A DNA stretch of 39,932 bases, from positions 1-39,932 of the forward strand of contig CADACB010000015.1 in assembly GCA_902786345.1 (NCBI GenBank), written 5' to 3'. Position 1 is the stretch's first letter; each line of letters begins with the position of its first letter. The translations under genes were made by a program, and so were the position numbers. This stretch comes from an uncultured Ruminococcus sp. Its GTDB lineage: Bacteria > Bacillota > Clostridia > Oscillospirales > Acutalibacteraceae. The notes below the pieces were generated by a model that had not been told where the DNA came from, ran no database searches, and worked only from the letters and a program-made list of their open reading frames with translations. Below, piece by piece: positions 14,290 to 22,142 of this stretch.

Positions 14290-15312
14290 TTATCTCTCCC
14301 CTATTATTCTTTCAACGTCACGTCCAAGTTCACACGTATACATCCATTCGATTTTATCACCCTTTTTAAGTTTATAATCAGAACAGCCAAATCCGGGTAT
14401 TTCTCCGTTTACAACATACATCCAGCCTGAACCGCTTCCGCAGTCAAACTCATAAAGATTATATATACCCTCGATATATGCGGTGTTGTATATGGGAGTA
14501 AGGGTGAACTCAAAAGGAATTCTCTTTTCTGTACATATTCTTTTGGTGACATCAAACACACTCTCGCCTTCGCTGAAGGTCAGGCTTGTTTCATTGAGTA
14601 TAATTCCGTTTGAGGGTACAAGCTGACGTTTATTCCTTTTGAGCTGATCTGTTTTATCAAGAAGTGTATTGCAGGTTATAGACAGTGTGCAGTTATTGAC
14701 AGTCTCGGTGGCAGTTTTCCTGCTTGATTCAGGATGTGAAGCTTTACTTTCAGGTATTTCGGAATTACTAATTAAAGAACTTGTTGTTACTTCATACACT
14801 TGAGAGCTTTTTTCTGTTTTCCGAGGCTTGTCTGAGAAGTTCTGCTCACTTTCTGACAAATCTTGTTGTGAAGTTGCTTTACGAGAAGAAAATTGATATG
14901 AATAATAAACAGAATTATATTCTTCACCTATGCTTGTATATGAAGATTCATTTTTACTTTCATACTCAGGATGGTGTGTTTCCTCATCAGGGCTTTTTTC
15001 ATAAGCTTCAACTCTCTGTCCGGAAGTATCATGGGATTCCGGTATGCTTTCTCTTGAAGAATCTGCACTCAGCCTTGAGGATACTGTCAAATTATCCGAA
15101 GTCTGTAAAGCAGAGATTTCTTCTTTTGAAGAACCTGTTGACGATACAGCCTTACGTGTATCGGATTTTGACGAAGAATGATAAGAAATATCAGAAGTTT
15201 TAGTATTATCAGTATCAGTTTTTTCTGTAAAAAAATACGCCGCCGCCAGAATAAGAACTATCGACAGAACGAGTGCAGACGATCTTATATATTTTTTTGA
15301 TTTTTCCCACAT
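14290..15312 (-). CDS. Membrane-anchored DUF4430 protein (putative corrinoid binder)
   Basis: A 340-aa protein with an N-terminal signal anchor (ALVLSIVLILAAAYFF, about residues 14-30), then about 170 residues of Ser/Thr/Glu-rich linker, then a C-terminal DUF4430 domain (about 212-340: SITCNTLLDKTD, EGESVFDVTKRIC, IYNLYEFDCGSGSGWMYVVN, LKKGDKIEWMYTCELGRD). DUF4430 matches the beta domain of transcobalamin/intrinsic factor. The long linker could carry the domain across the cell wall and pass corrinoid to the ECF transporter encoded next; this is inference. The ATG at 15312 has GGGGA 8 nt upstream, better than the ATGs at 15321 and 15327. Confidence 0.82.
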   Translation of the reverse strand: MWEKSKKYIRSSALVLSIVLILAAAYFFTEKTDTDNTKTSDISYHSSSKSDTRKAVSSTGSSKEEISALQTSDNLTVSSRLSADSSRESIPESHDTSGQRVEAYEKSPDEETHHPEYESKNESSYTSIGEEYNSVYYSYQFSSRKATSQQDLSESEQNFSDKPRKTEKSSQVYEVTTSSLISNSEIPESKASHPESSRKTATETVNNCTLSITCNTLLDKTDQLKRNKRQLVPSNGIILNETSLTFSEGESVFDVTKRICTEKRIPFEFTLTPIYNTAYIEGIYNLYEFDCGSGSGWMYVVNGEIPGFGCSDYKLKKGDKIEWMYTCELGRDVERIIGER

Positions 15313-15336
15313 TCTTATCATCCCCATATTAAGTCA

Positions 15337-15369
15337 ATAAGGCAACATCGCATTGCGACGCTGCCTTAT
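15337..15369. other. Intercistronic hairpin between the two DUF4430 genes
   Basis: An 8-bp outer stem, ATAAGGCA (15337-15344) with TGCCTTAT (15362-15369), encloses a second stem, ATCGC/GCGAC type. In the operon direction there is no T run after it, so it is not a canonical terminator. It may protect the upstream mRNA end or lower downstream expression. Confidence 0.5.
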
Positions 15370-15372
15370 ATT

Positions 15373-17577
15373 TTATTCTTTGTCCGGTTTTCTTGCTGCA
15401 ATTATTGCTGCGGCTGATATTATCATAGCTGCGGCGATTACTGAGATTATTGTATTATCACCGGTATTTACTGTTTTTATATCACCTGTATTGTTTTCAG
15501 CAGTTCTGTTAGTTTCTGAAGATGTGTTTGTGTTCTCACTGCTGTTGTCTGTACTACTGTTTTTAGTGCTGCTTTCGGTATTTTTATTATTGTCTGTTGT
15601 TTTATCATCTGATGTATTTTCATCGGAAGGCTTATTATCGCCGCTGTTTTCATCAGATTGTTTTTCTGCTGTCAGGACTTCAACCTTTATATCACTCATA
15701 TCAAATATTGATGTAGTGCCGTTTTCAAAACGATAGAGAGCTGCAAGTGCTGTATACGCCTGATAGGTTGACATATAATTTGCCTCGTCGCCTGCATAGT
15801 GTGAGAAAGTATGATCATCTTCCTGACAGAATCCGAGAAGTGCATCATATACAGTATTTCCGTTTTTGATGAAGCGTTCATCCTCATTAATATTTATTCC
15901 GAGTGAACAAAGTGCTGTTAGTACCTGCGCACAGCTTTCGCAATCATAGCTGCCGTATGAGCGGAACATACCATCCTCATTCTGGTTTTCAGAAAGGAAT
16001 GTAAGAGCCTTATCTATTGAAGATGTGATCTTATCGTTTTTATTATAATATGGTGCAAGTGACTGAATAGCCATTGCAGTCATATCAGCATCCGAACCAT
16101 CATCAACACCTGACCACGTATCTATTGTCCAGCCGCCGTCAGCCTGCTGTGCAGCAATAATATTGTCTGTAAGCTTTTCAACAGTGGTCTGTTCTGATCC
16201 GTCGTTTGTCGTTTTAAGCTCATAGCCGTGTGAATTCAATGCAATAAGTGCATAAATATCTCCATTTACGCCCTGCATATTTACAAATTCAAAGTCAGAA
16301 AGCGGAGACAAAAGATCATATCCGTAAAAGTCTGACGCGTCAACTCCGAGTGATGTCAATGCGGTAACAACACCTGAATTTGCAGTTGATCTTGTTGCAC
16401 TGAGTTTAGCACTTCCTGTGATTTCAAGCTGCTGCTTAAGACTGTTTATATACTGTGATTTTACGTCATCATTCATAAGTCCGAAGCGTGAAAGATTTAT
16501 TACATCCCATTCATTGCCGACTGCAGCATTCTCCGGGAAAATTTCTTTATATGCTTCACGAAAAATCTTAACAGCTATCGTATTTTTATTCTTAGAAAGC
16601 TGTGAAAAGATACTTTCTGCATTCTCAAGCACGTTATAGTTGCTTACCTCAGATTTTTGTTTATCTGTAAGAGAATCATAAAACTCTCTTGCCTTTTTAA
16701 TAGCATCACCGCTTGAAGCTGTAACTTCTCCTATTGCAGATATAAAGCTTTCAGACTCCTGAACCTTTGTGTCCTTTTGAGGTGTCTGTATATTCACAGA
16801 AAGTCGGTATATACTCTCTTCTGCATTGTTGTAATTTGACTGCATCCATGATGAATTTGCTGTTCCTATGATTATTGTATCGCCGTCCTGAACAGGTATA
16901 GCCTCATTGAATTTATAATCTGTTCCGCTTTCTGCCGGAGTATAGTTATTTTTATACACCTTTGCACGATAAGCCTTATTTGTTGTCTGAGGACGAACAG
17001 TCAACTCCTGAGTATCCTGCGGCAATTCTATAACATAATCATAATTATCGGATTTAAACTCGGGGGTAACAGCACCGCTGCTCAGAATAATACCGGAAAG
17101 TGAAGTATCACTTCCTGACCAGTCATAACCTATATCTGCTCCCCAGGCACAGCTGTATATGAATCTGATCTCATCGCCATCTTCAAGCTTTCCTGAGCTT
17201 ATTGTATATGCAGAAACGCTCTCATCGGTTATCCAGTCGTCAATTGTTATCATCCAGCCGCCCATAGTACCGCCGTCATCTGATGACAATCCATTGATTT
17301 CTGTTATATAACCATATTCTGCACCCGACTGTGTATAGCCTTTTTTTTCAAGTGCTGACACAAAAAGCGATACTGCACTTGACTGTTCATCAGCATCAAC
17401 CCATTCATCCATCAGGATTCCTGTCCAGTCAGCACCGTTTTCTTCAGACAGCGTCGTATTTTCGACAATTATTCTTACCTTTGGCTTGTTTTCTTCTGCC
17501 GACACACTTATCGCGGACATTGACGTCAGCAATCCGGCAGCAGTTAATGCCGACAGAATTCGAGAGATTTTTTTCAT
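15373..17577 (-). CDS. Secreted DUF4430 / terpenoid-cyclase-fold protein, transcobalamin-like
   Basis: A 734-aa protein. A signal peptide (MKKISRILSALTAAGLLTSM, ending near SVSAEE) is followed by a DUF4430 domain (about 33-150, GGTMGGWMITIDDW, EDGDEIRFIYSCAWG). Next are a cadherin-like beta sandwich (about 160-270) and a helical linker. The alpha/alpha-toroid repeats (about 400-620) follow, with ADGGWTIDTWSGVDDGSDADMTAMA-type and EDGMFRSYGSYDCESCAQVLTAL motifs. The last part is a Ser/Asn/Thr linker and a C-terminal hydrophobic helix with KPDK tail preceded by VNTGDN, which resembles a sortase signal. DUF4430 plus toroid is the two-domain layout of human intrinsic factor and transcobalamin. 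A surface corrinoid-capture role is inferred from this and from the riboswitch. Start supported by AAAGGAGG. Confidence 0.85.
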   Translation of the reverse strand: MKKISRILSALTAAGLLTSMSAISVSAEENKPKVRIIVENTTLSEENGADWTGILMDEWVDADEQSSAVSLFVSALEKKGYTQSGAEYGYITEINGLSSDDGGTMGGWMITIDDWITDESVSAYTISSGKLEDGDEIRFIYSCAWGADIGYDWSGSDTSLSGIILSSGAVTPEFKSDNYDYVIELPQDTQELTVRPQTTNKAYRAKVYKNNYTPAESGTDYKFNEAIPVQDGDTIIIGTANSSWMQSNYNNAEESIYRLSVNIQTPQKDTKVQESESFISAIGEVTASSGDAIKKAREFYDSLTDKQKSEVSNYNVLENAESIFSQLSKNKNTIAVKIFREAYKEIFPENAAVGNEWDVINLSRFGLMNDDVKSQYINSLKQQLEITGSAKLSATRSTANSGVVTALTSLGVDASDFYGYDLLSPLSDFEFVNMQGVNGDIYALIALNSHGYELKTTNDGSEQTTVEKLTDNIIAAQQADGGWTIDTWSGVDDGSDADMTAMAIQSLAPYYNKNDKITSSIDKALTFLSENQNEDGMFRSYGSYDCESCAQVLTALCSLGININEDERFIKNGNTVYDALLGFCQEDDHTFSHYAGDEANYMSTYQAYTALAALYRFENGTTSIFDMSDIKVEVLTAEKQSDENSGDNKPSDENTSDDKTTDNNKNTESSTKNSSTDNSSENTNTSSETNRTAENNTGDIKTVNTGDNTIISVIAAAMIISAAAIIAARKPDKE

Positions 17578-17610
17578 TTTATATCCTCCTTTGTTTTTTC
17601 ACAGAAGACT

Positions 17611-17859
17611 TCATTTTTTCAGTGCTTTTTTATGTTTACGTGCAAGCTTATGCTTTATACGGTTTTTTTCTGCAGAGGAGATCTTCTGAGGTTCTTTAAG
17701 ACCTGCCGCTTCAAGTGCACGCGGCCATGGGCCGAGCTTTTGTTTTATAAAGCACACCTCATTGTTTTCAAAGTCGCTTCGCTTGGGAATTCTTCCAAGA
17801 AACTCATACTTTTCCCTCAGTAATACAGCCGCATATTCAGCCTTATCGTTCTTATCCAT
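17611..17859 (-). CDS. Small HNH-repeat (homing-endonuclease-associated repeat) protein
   Basis: An 82-aa protein. Residues about 8-48 resemble one homing-endonuclease-associated repeat, a short DNA-binding helical unit: YEFLGRIPKRSDF, then IKQKLGPWPRALEAAGL. The C-terminus is very basic (KNRIKHKLARKHKKALKK), suitable for nucleic-acid binding. No nuclease domain is present. I chose the ATG at 17859 because it follows the riboswitch terminator and AGG; a longer reading to 17958 would run through the terminator. It is the first gene after the riboswitch, 33 bp before the large DUF4430 gene. A regulatory role is possible but unproven. Confidence 0.72.
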   Translation of the reverse strand: MDKNDKAEYAAVLLREKYEFLGRIPKRSDFENNEVCFIKQKLGPWPRALEAAGLKEPQKISSAEKNRIKHKLARKHKKALKK

Positions 17860-17876
17860 AAAATTACCTGTTTCAC

Positions 17877-17911
17877 AAAAAAATGCCTTCCCTGTTTTGA
17901 CAAAGAAAGCA
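17877..17911 (-). terminator. Intrinsic terminator of the cobalamin riboswitch expression platform
   Basis: On the minus strand, stem TGCTTTC (17911-17905) pairs with GAAGGCA (17890-17884) and is followed by seven T (17883-17877). It lies between the aptamer and the first gene of the corrinoid operon, so it fits premature termination when cobalamin is bound. Confidence 0.75.
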
Positions 17912-18029
17912 CAACTGATTTTACACAAATTCAAATAATCCGCAGCGAAAAAGTGCACTCGTTGCAGACTAAGTCTTCACAAAAATCGGCTGCACCTCTT
18001 CCTTGTCCAAGATTGCGTTACCAAAATTA

Positions 18030-18138
18030 TGCGGAGGTATTCTGACTTCCGGCACAAACCGATCACAGTAATGACAGTTGTTCCGGACTTTCACCGGATT
18101 CCCTATTACCTACTCATCCCTACGATTTTCGCACCGCA
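18030..18138 (-). ncRNA. Cobalamin riboswitch aptamer
   Basis: Read on the minus strand, the conserved core AATAGGGAATCCGGTGAAAG and TCCGGAACAACTGTCA is followed downstream by a B12-box-like segment, AAGTCAGAATACCT. The closing stem is TGCGG (18138-18134) with CCGCA (18034-18030). It is preceded by a sigma-A promoter and followed by an intrinsic terminator at 17877-17911. Such riboswitches turn off corrinoid uptake genes when intracellular cobalamin is plentiful, consistent with the downstream ECF and DUF4430 genes. The aptamer is compact, so the exact class (adenosyl- or other corrinoid) is not settled. Confidence 0.9.
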
Positions 18139-18162
18139 CAACCAAAGTATTCAATTTATTAA

Positions 18163-18191
18163 AATATATCATATTTTATTGAATATGTCAA
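18163..18191 (-). promoter_or_regulatory. Sigma-A promoter of the corrinoid operon
   Basis: On the minus strand, TTGACA (18191-18186), 17-bp spacer, TATATT (18168-18163). It starts the transcript about 20-30 bp before the riboswitch P1 stem. Confidence 0.85.
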
Positions 18192-18251
18192 GACAGGCAG
18201 CGTAATGCTTCACCCATGTTCGGTGGCAAGCTGCCACACCTGTGTTCGCGA

Positions 18252-18317
18252 CTGCGTTCGCTAATGCTCACTCTGTTTATCCAAACCAAACATACGCTGA
18301 TCGCGGTTCTTCATTCC
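18252..18317. repeat. Dispersed repeat, copy A
   Basis: This 66-bp stretch aligns without gaps to 28689-28754, about 55 of 66 positions identical by eye, with shared cores GCGTTCGCTAA, CCAAACATACGC and ATCGCGGTT. It lies about 60 bp upstream of the corrinoid operon promoter. The interval 18192-18412 contains no gene I can support; short frames across the repeat look spurious. Confidence 0.8.
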
Positions 18318-18412
18318 CGCACTCCTTACGTCGTGCTTTCGGAAGGAGATTATGTAAAAGGGCAGTTATATATTTTTCTATTATACTAACCTCTAAGACA
18401 TCAGTCAAATTT

Positions 18413-18802
18413 TTAATTATCGGCTGTTTCTTCCGAGTCTGAAATATTATGTTTTTGGAAAAGCTCTGTGATTAAAGCATAAGCATCCCTTTTTATCGCT
18501 TTGGATATGTCTTTGTCTGAAAAGAATTCTTCGGCATTTTTCAGCAGGTCACTGCACCTTTCCTTTTCAGGTAAATGTTTTCTTCGTTCAATCAGATATT
18601 CGTCATCCTCAATTATAAGAATATTTTTATCTATTTTAAAAAAATCCGCAAGCTTCTCTATTGTTTCCTTTTTTCTTGGATACTTACTTCCTGATTCATA
18701 ATATAGGTATGTTCTTCGGCTTATTCCTACGGCATTAGCTACCTCTGATTGCGTCAGATGCTTTTCGGTTCTGTATTTTCTAAGCTTATCTGAAAATTTC
18801 AT
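18413..18802 (-). CDS. XRE-family HTH regulator
   Basis: A 129-aa protein with an N-terminal HTH domain (residues 5-60: KLRKYRTEKHLTQSEVANAV, GISRRTYLYYESGSKYPRK, ETIEKLADFFKID). The C-terminal region is charged and helical (about 65-129), perhaps for dimerisation or a partner. The ATG at 18802 has only a weak upstream site (GGATGAT). It has no operon partner: the YaiI-type gene diverges from it. Target genes unknown. The repeat-containing gap at 18192-18412 separates it from the corrinoid operon, so a link to that operon is not shown. Confidence 0.85.
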   Translation of the reverse strand: MKFSDKLRKYRTEKHLTQSEVANAVGISRRTYLYYESGSKYPRKKETIEKLADFFKIDKNILIIEDDEYLIERRKHLPEKERCSDLLKNAEEFFSDKDISKAIKRDAYALITELFQKHNISDSEETADN

Positions 18803-19012
18803 TTTAAATTATCATCCGTTCTTTAATAAAATTCTTGAAGCTAAACGAATATGGCTTTATAATTATTATATAACATTAACCGATATTTGAAAAGAATAAT
18901 ATTGTGCCCTGTGGTAGGCTTTCAAAAAAGGTTGTATATAAACGAACAGCCGCTGTCACGCGGCATAAAGTCAGAAAATTATTCTAAACCATCCGCCGAA
19001 GGAGATGAATTT

Positions 19013-19453
19013 ATGAAAATATTTATAGATGCGGACGGATGTCCCGTTGTTGAAGAAGCGGAAGCTGCTGCAAAAAAATTCGGTCTTGAATGTATCATAA
19101 TTTGTGATACTTCACACGAATTTTACAGCAACTATTCTGAAATTAGAACAGTTTCAAAAGGTACTGACAGTGCTGATTTTGCTCTTGTAAATGCAGTCGA
19201 AAAAAACGATATTGCCGTTACTCAGGATTACGGACTGGCGGCTATGTGTCTTGCAAGAGGATGTATTCCCATAAATCAGAATGGTGTTGTATATTCTGAG
19301 GATAATATTGATTCTATGCTTTTTGCACGCTATAATTCAGGCAGAATCAGAAGAAACGGCGGCAGACTAAAAGGTCTGCCTAAAAGAAAAAATAAACAAA
19401 ATCGTATATTTTTTGAAAATTTATGCTGCTTAATAGCACAATACATAAAATAA
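19013..19453 (+). CDS. YaiI/YqxD family protein (UPF0178, PIN-like)
   Basis: A 146-aa protein of the UPF0178/DUF188 family. Signatures are MKIFIDADGCPVVEEAE at the N-terminus, KGTDSADFALVN, IAVTQDYGLAAMCLARG and RRNGGRLKGLPKR near the end. Acidic residues at D7, D9 and in the DSADF and TQDYG motifs resemble a PIN-type nuclease site, but activity of the family is not well established. The ATG at 19013 follows GAAGGAGAT; a frame open from 18887 lacks such a site and adds non-conserved residues. Confidence 0.88.
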   Translation: MKIFIDADGCPVVEEAEAAAKKFGLECIIICDTSHEFYSNYSEIRTVSKGTDSADFALVNAVEKNDIAVTQDYGLAAMCLARGCIPINQNGVVYSEDNIDSMLFARYNSGRIRRNGGRLKGLPKRKNKQNRIFFENLCCLIAQYIK

Positions 19454-19542
19454 AGGAGTTAAATTCTTTTGTAGAATTATGAAATGCATTTCAATGAATA
19501 TAATATATAATCGTAGTAAATTATCTAATGGAGTGATTTTTT

Positions 19543-20811
19543 TTGAATCCTTGGTTCAATGCAGCAATTATAATCCTTCTTGTTATGTGTTCAGCTTTTT
19601 TTTCATCTACAGAAACCGCTTATTCAGCAGCAAGTAAGATAAGACTGAAAAGCTATGCGGACGGCGGAAATAAAAAAGCAAAAAGAGCTTATAAAATTTC
19701 AGAAAGCTATGATAAAGCTCTTTCAACCATTCTTGTTGGTAATAATATTGTCAATATAGCAGCATCATCTCTTGCAACTATTTTATTTGTATCTTTTTTT
19801 GGTGAAGCAAACGGAACAATTCTTAGTACAGTCGTACTTACTATCGTAATTCTGATATTCGGTGAAGTAATGCCCAAAAACATTGCTATGGAAAACAGTG
19901 AACGTATGGCGATGTCATCTTCAGGTGTACTTCATTTTCTTATGGTGATTTTTACACCTATAACATTTTTACTTTTAAAGCTTAACTCTGTTGTTAAGAA
20001 CATTGCAGGAAGAGGAAAAGAAAAAGTGCCTACCGTAACTGAGGATGAGCTTAAATATATAGTTGAAAGTATCGAAGATGAGGGTGTGCTTGAAGAACAG
20101 GAAAGCGAACTTGTTCAGTCTGCACTGGAATTCGACGAAAAAACAGCATATGACATTCTGACACCGCGTGTCGATATGACAGCGATTGATATTGATGACG
20201 ATACTGAAAAGATAAAGGAAACGATCCTTGCCGAAAGATATTCAAGAATTCCGGTATATAAGGATAGTATAGATAACATTATTGGTGTTCTTCATACAAG
20301 GGATTATCTTGAAATGCTGCTGAAAACTCAGTCTCCGGATTTGTATTCACTTATACAGCCTGTTTATTTTATATACCGCTCAAAAAAACTTTCTTCTATC
20401 CTTGCAGATTTCAAATACAAAAGACTTCATCTGGCAGTTGTAACAGATGATTACGGCGGCACACTTGGTATTGTTACAATGGAAGATCTGCTTGAGCAGC
20501 TTGTTGGTGATATATGGGATGAGGATGAAGAAATAGAAAGTAAATATAAAAAACTCGGAGAAAATAAGTATGAAGTAAACGGCGATATGAACATAAGCGA
20601 AATGCTTGAGCTGTTCGGGCTTGACTTAAAATACATAGAAACTGACAGCAAGTCTGTTGGCGGCTGGACAATAGAACAAATCGGAGATATTCCTGAAAAG
20701 GGTGAGCATTTTGTTTTTCGCGAGCTTGATATAACCGTCAGCGATGTTGAAGATCAGCGAGTGAATACCGTCACTGTAGTGTTATTACCGGATTCAGACG
20801 GCAATGAATAA
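19543..20811 (+). CDS. CNNM/CorC-family membrane transporter (hemolysin-like, CBS pair)
   Basis: A 422-aa protein with an N-terminal CNNM membrane domain (about 1-180; AFFSSTETAYSAASKIRLKS, TILVGNNIVNIAASSLAT, FGEVMPKNIAMEN). A tandem CBS pair (about 200-330; ILTPRVDMTAID, SRIPVYKDSIDNIIGVLH, LAVVTDDYGGTLGIVTMEDL) and a C-terminal CorC/HlyC domain (about 345-420) follow. Relatives export or handle Mg2+ and similar divalent cations; the hemolysin name is historical. It starts with TTG at 19543, with GGAG about 9 nt upstream, and no nearby ATG fits. Length and architecture are normal. Confidence 0.92.
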   Translation: MNPWFNAAIIILLVMCSAFFSSTETAYSAASKIRLKSYADGGNKKAKRAYKISESYDKALSTILVGNNIVNIAASSLATILFVSFFGEANGTILSTVVLTIVILIFGEVMPKNIAMENSERMAMSSSGVLHFLMVIFTPITFLLLKLNSVVKNIAGRGKEKVPTVTEDELKYIVESIEDEGVLEEQESELVQSALEFDEKTAYDILTPRVDMTAIDIDDDTEKIKETILAERYSRIPVYKDSIDNIIGVLHTRDYLEMLLKTQSPDLYSLIQPVYFIYRSKKLSSILADFKYKRLHLAVVTDDYGGTLGIVTMEDLLEQLVGDIWDEDEEIESKYKKLGENKYEVNGDMNISEMLELFGLDLKYIETDSKSVGGWTIEQIGDIPEKGEHFVFRELDITVSDVEDQRVNTVTVVLLPDSDGNE

Positions 20812-20833
20812 ACATAAAAATCATTTAATATAA

Positions 20834-20871
20834 AAATCCACTGTATGGCTTAAATGCCTTACAGTGGATTT
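20834..20871. terminator. Bidirectional terminator between CNNM gene and icd
   Basis: Stem AAATCCACTGTA (20834-20845) pairs with TACAGTGGATTT (20860-20871). A-rich sequence on the left and T-rich on the right suit both directions. It lies between convergent genes ending at 20811 and 20887. Confidence 0.85.
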
Positions 20872-20886
20872 CTTTATTTATCAGAA

Positions 20887-22101
20887 TTACTGCATCAGAG
20901 CAGCAAGACGTTTATTTATCTCAACAAGGAAGGTTTCAGTATCAACCTTTGTTTTGTTTTCAAGTGTAGAAAGAGCAGCAAGATCGCCTGTCATTATTCC
21001 TTCTTCGATGGTTGTCACTGTTGCCTTTTCAAGTTTGTCGGCAAAATCAACAAGCTCGTTAATACCGTCAAGCTGACCACGCTTTCTGAGAGCACCGCTC
21101 CACGCGAAAAGTGTAGCAACAGAGTTTGTAGAGGTTGTTTCTCCCTTAAGATACTTGTAATAGTGACGCTGTACAGTACCGTGAGCAGCTTCATATTCAT
21201 AAATACCGTCAGGTGATACCAATACTGACGTCATCATTGCGAGTGAACCAAAGGCTGTTGCTACCATATCTGACATTACATCACCGTCATAGTTCTTGCA
21301 AGCCCAAATGTAGCCGCCGTCTGAACGTACAACTCTTGCAACTGCATCATCAATGAGTGTATAGAAATATGTAATACCTGTTTGTTCAAACTTTTCTTTG
21401 TATTCAGCTTCAAATATTTCGTTGAAAATATCCTTGAAGCGATGGTCGTACTTCTTTGAGATAGTATCCTTTGTTGCAAACCATATGTCCTGCTTTTTGT
21501 CAAGTGCAAAATTGAAGCAGGCTCTTGCAAAGCTGCCTATGCTCTTGTCAATGTTGTGAAGTCCCTGGATTATACCGTCAGAACCGCTGAACTCATGGAT
21601 AAGCTGACGTGTTTCATTGCCATTCTTATCTGTTACAACAAGCTCTGCCTTGCTGCCGTCTGCAACAACCATTTCTGTATTTTTATAAACATCGCCGTAT
21701 GCATGACGTGCAATTGTTATAGGCTTTTTCCACGTTGGAATATATGGTGTTATACCCTTTACAACTATGGGTGTTCTGAATACAGTTCCGTCAAGAATTG
21801 CTCTTATTGTACCATTAGGTGATTTCCACATCTGTGTAAGGTTGTACTCCTTAACACGTTCGGCATTAGGTGTAATTGTTGCACACTTTACAGCAACGCC
21901 GTATTTTTTAGTTGCCTCTGCTGAATCAACAGTAACCTGATCCTTGGTTTTTTCTCTGTTCTCAAGTCCGAGATCATAATATTCGCTCTTAAGTTCAACA
22001 TAAGGGAGAATAAGAGTATCCTTGATCATTTTCCAGATGATTCTTGTCATTTCGTCGCCGTCCATTTCAACGAGCGGTGTTGTCATTTTAATTTTTTCCA
22101 T
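20887..22101 (-). CDS. icd: NADP-dependent isocitrate dehydrogenase, eukaryotic-type
   Basis: A 404-aa enzyme that oxidatively decarboxylates isocitrate to 2-oxoglutarate, supplying glutamate synthesis. Family motifs: [35 protein letters not shown] (substrate-binding Thr/Ser), [28 protein letters not shown] (metal-binding Asp) and [17 protein letters not shown] (NADP binding). This layout is that of the mitochondrial/cytosolic IDH1/2 homodimeric group rather than the Escherichia coli Icd group. AAAGGAA is 9 nt before ATG. It is the second gene after aconitase, 41 bp apart, making an acn-icd operon. Confidence 0.95.
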   Translation of the reverse strand: MEKIKMTTPLVEMDGDEMTRIIWKMIKDTLILPYVELKSEYYDLGLENREKTKDQVTVDSAEATKKYGVAVKCATITPNAERVKEYNLTQMWKSPNGTIRAILDGTVFRTPIVVKGITPYIPTWKKPITIARHAYGDVYKNTEMVVADGSKAELVVTDKNGNETRQLIHEFSGSDGIIQGLHNIDKSIGSFARACFNFALDKKQDIWFATKDTISKKYDHRFKDIFNEIFEAEYKEKFEQTGITYFYTLIDDAVARVVRSDGGYIWACKNYDGDVMSDMVATAFGSLAMMTSVLVSPDGIYEYEAAHGTVQRHYYKYLKGETTSTNSVATLFAWSGALRKRGQLDGINELVDFADKLEKATVTTIEEGIMTGDLAALSTLENKTKVDTETFLVEINKRLAALMQ

Positions 22102-22142
22102 AAAACCGAGTTCCTTTCTTTGAACTGTGTATTTTAATTATC

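Noticed and set aside
17860-17958. N-terminal extension of the HNH-repeat protein
   Set aside because: It would span the riboswitch terminator; the ATG at 17859 has a ribosome site and begins the conserved part.
18242-18442. Short plus-strand frame across the dispersed repeat (also 28595-28780)
   Set aside because: Similarity between the two translations follows from DNA similarity of the repeat; no ribosome site, and the first runs into the antisense of an XRE gene.
18887-19012. N-terminal extension of the YaiI/YqxD protein
   Set aside because: Family homology begins at the ATG at 19013, which has a strong ribosome site; the extension lacks one.
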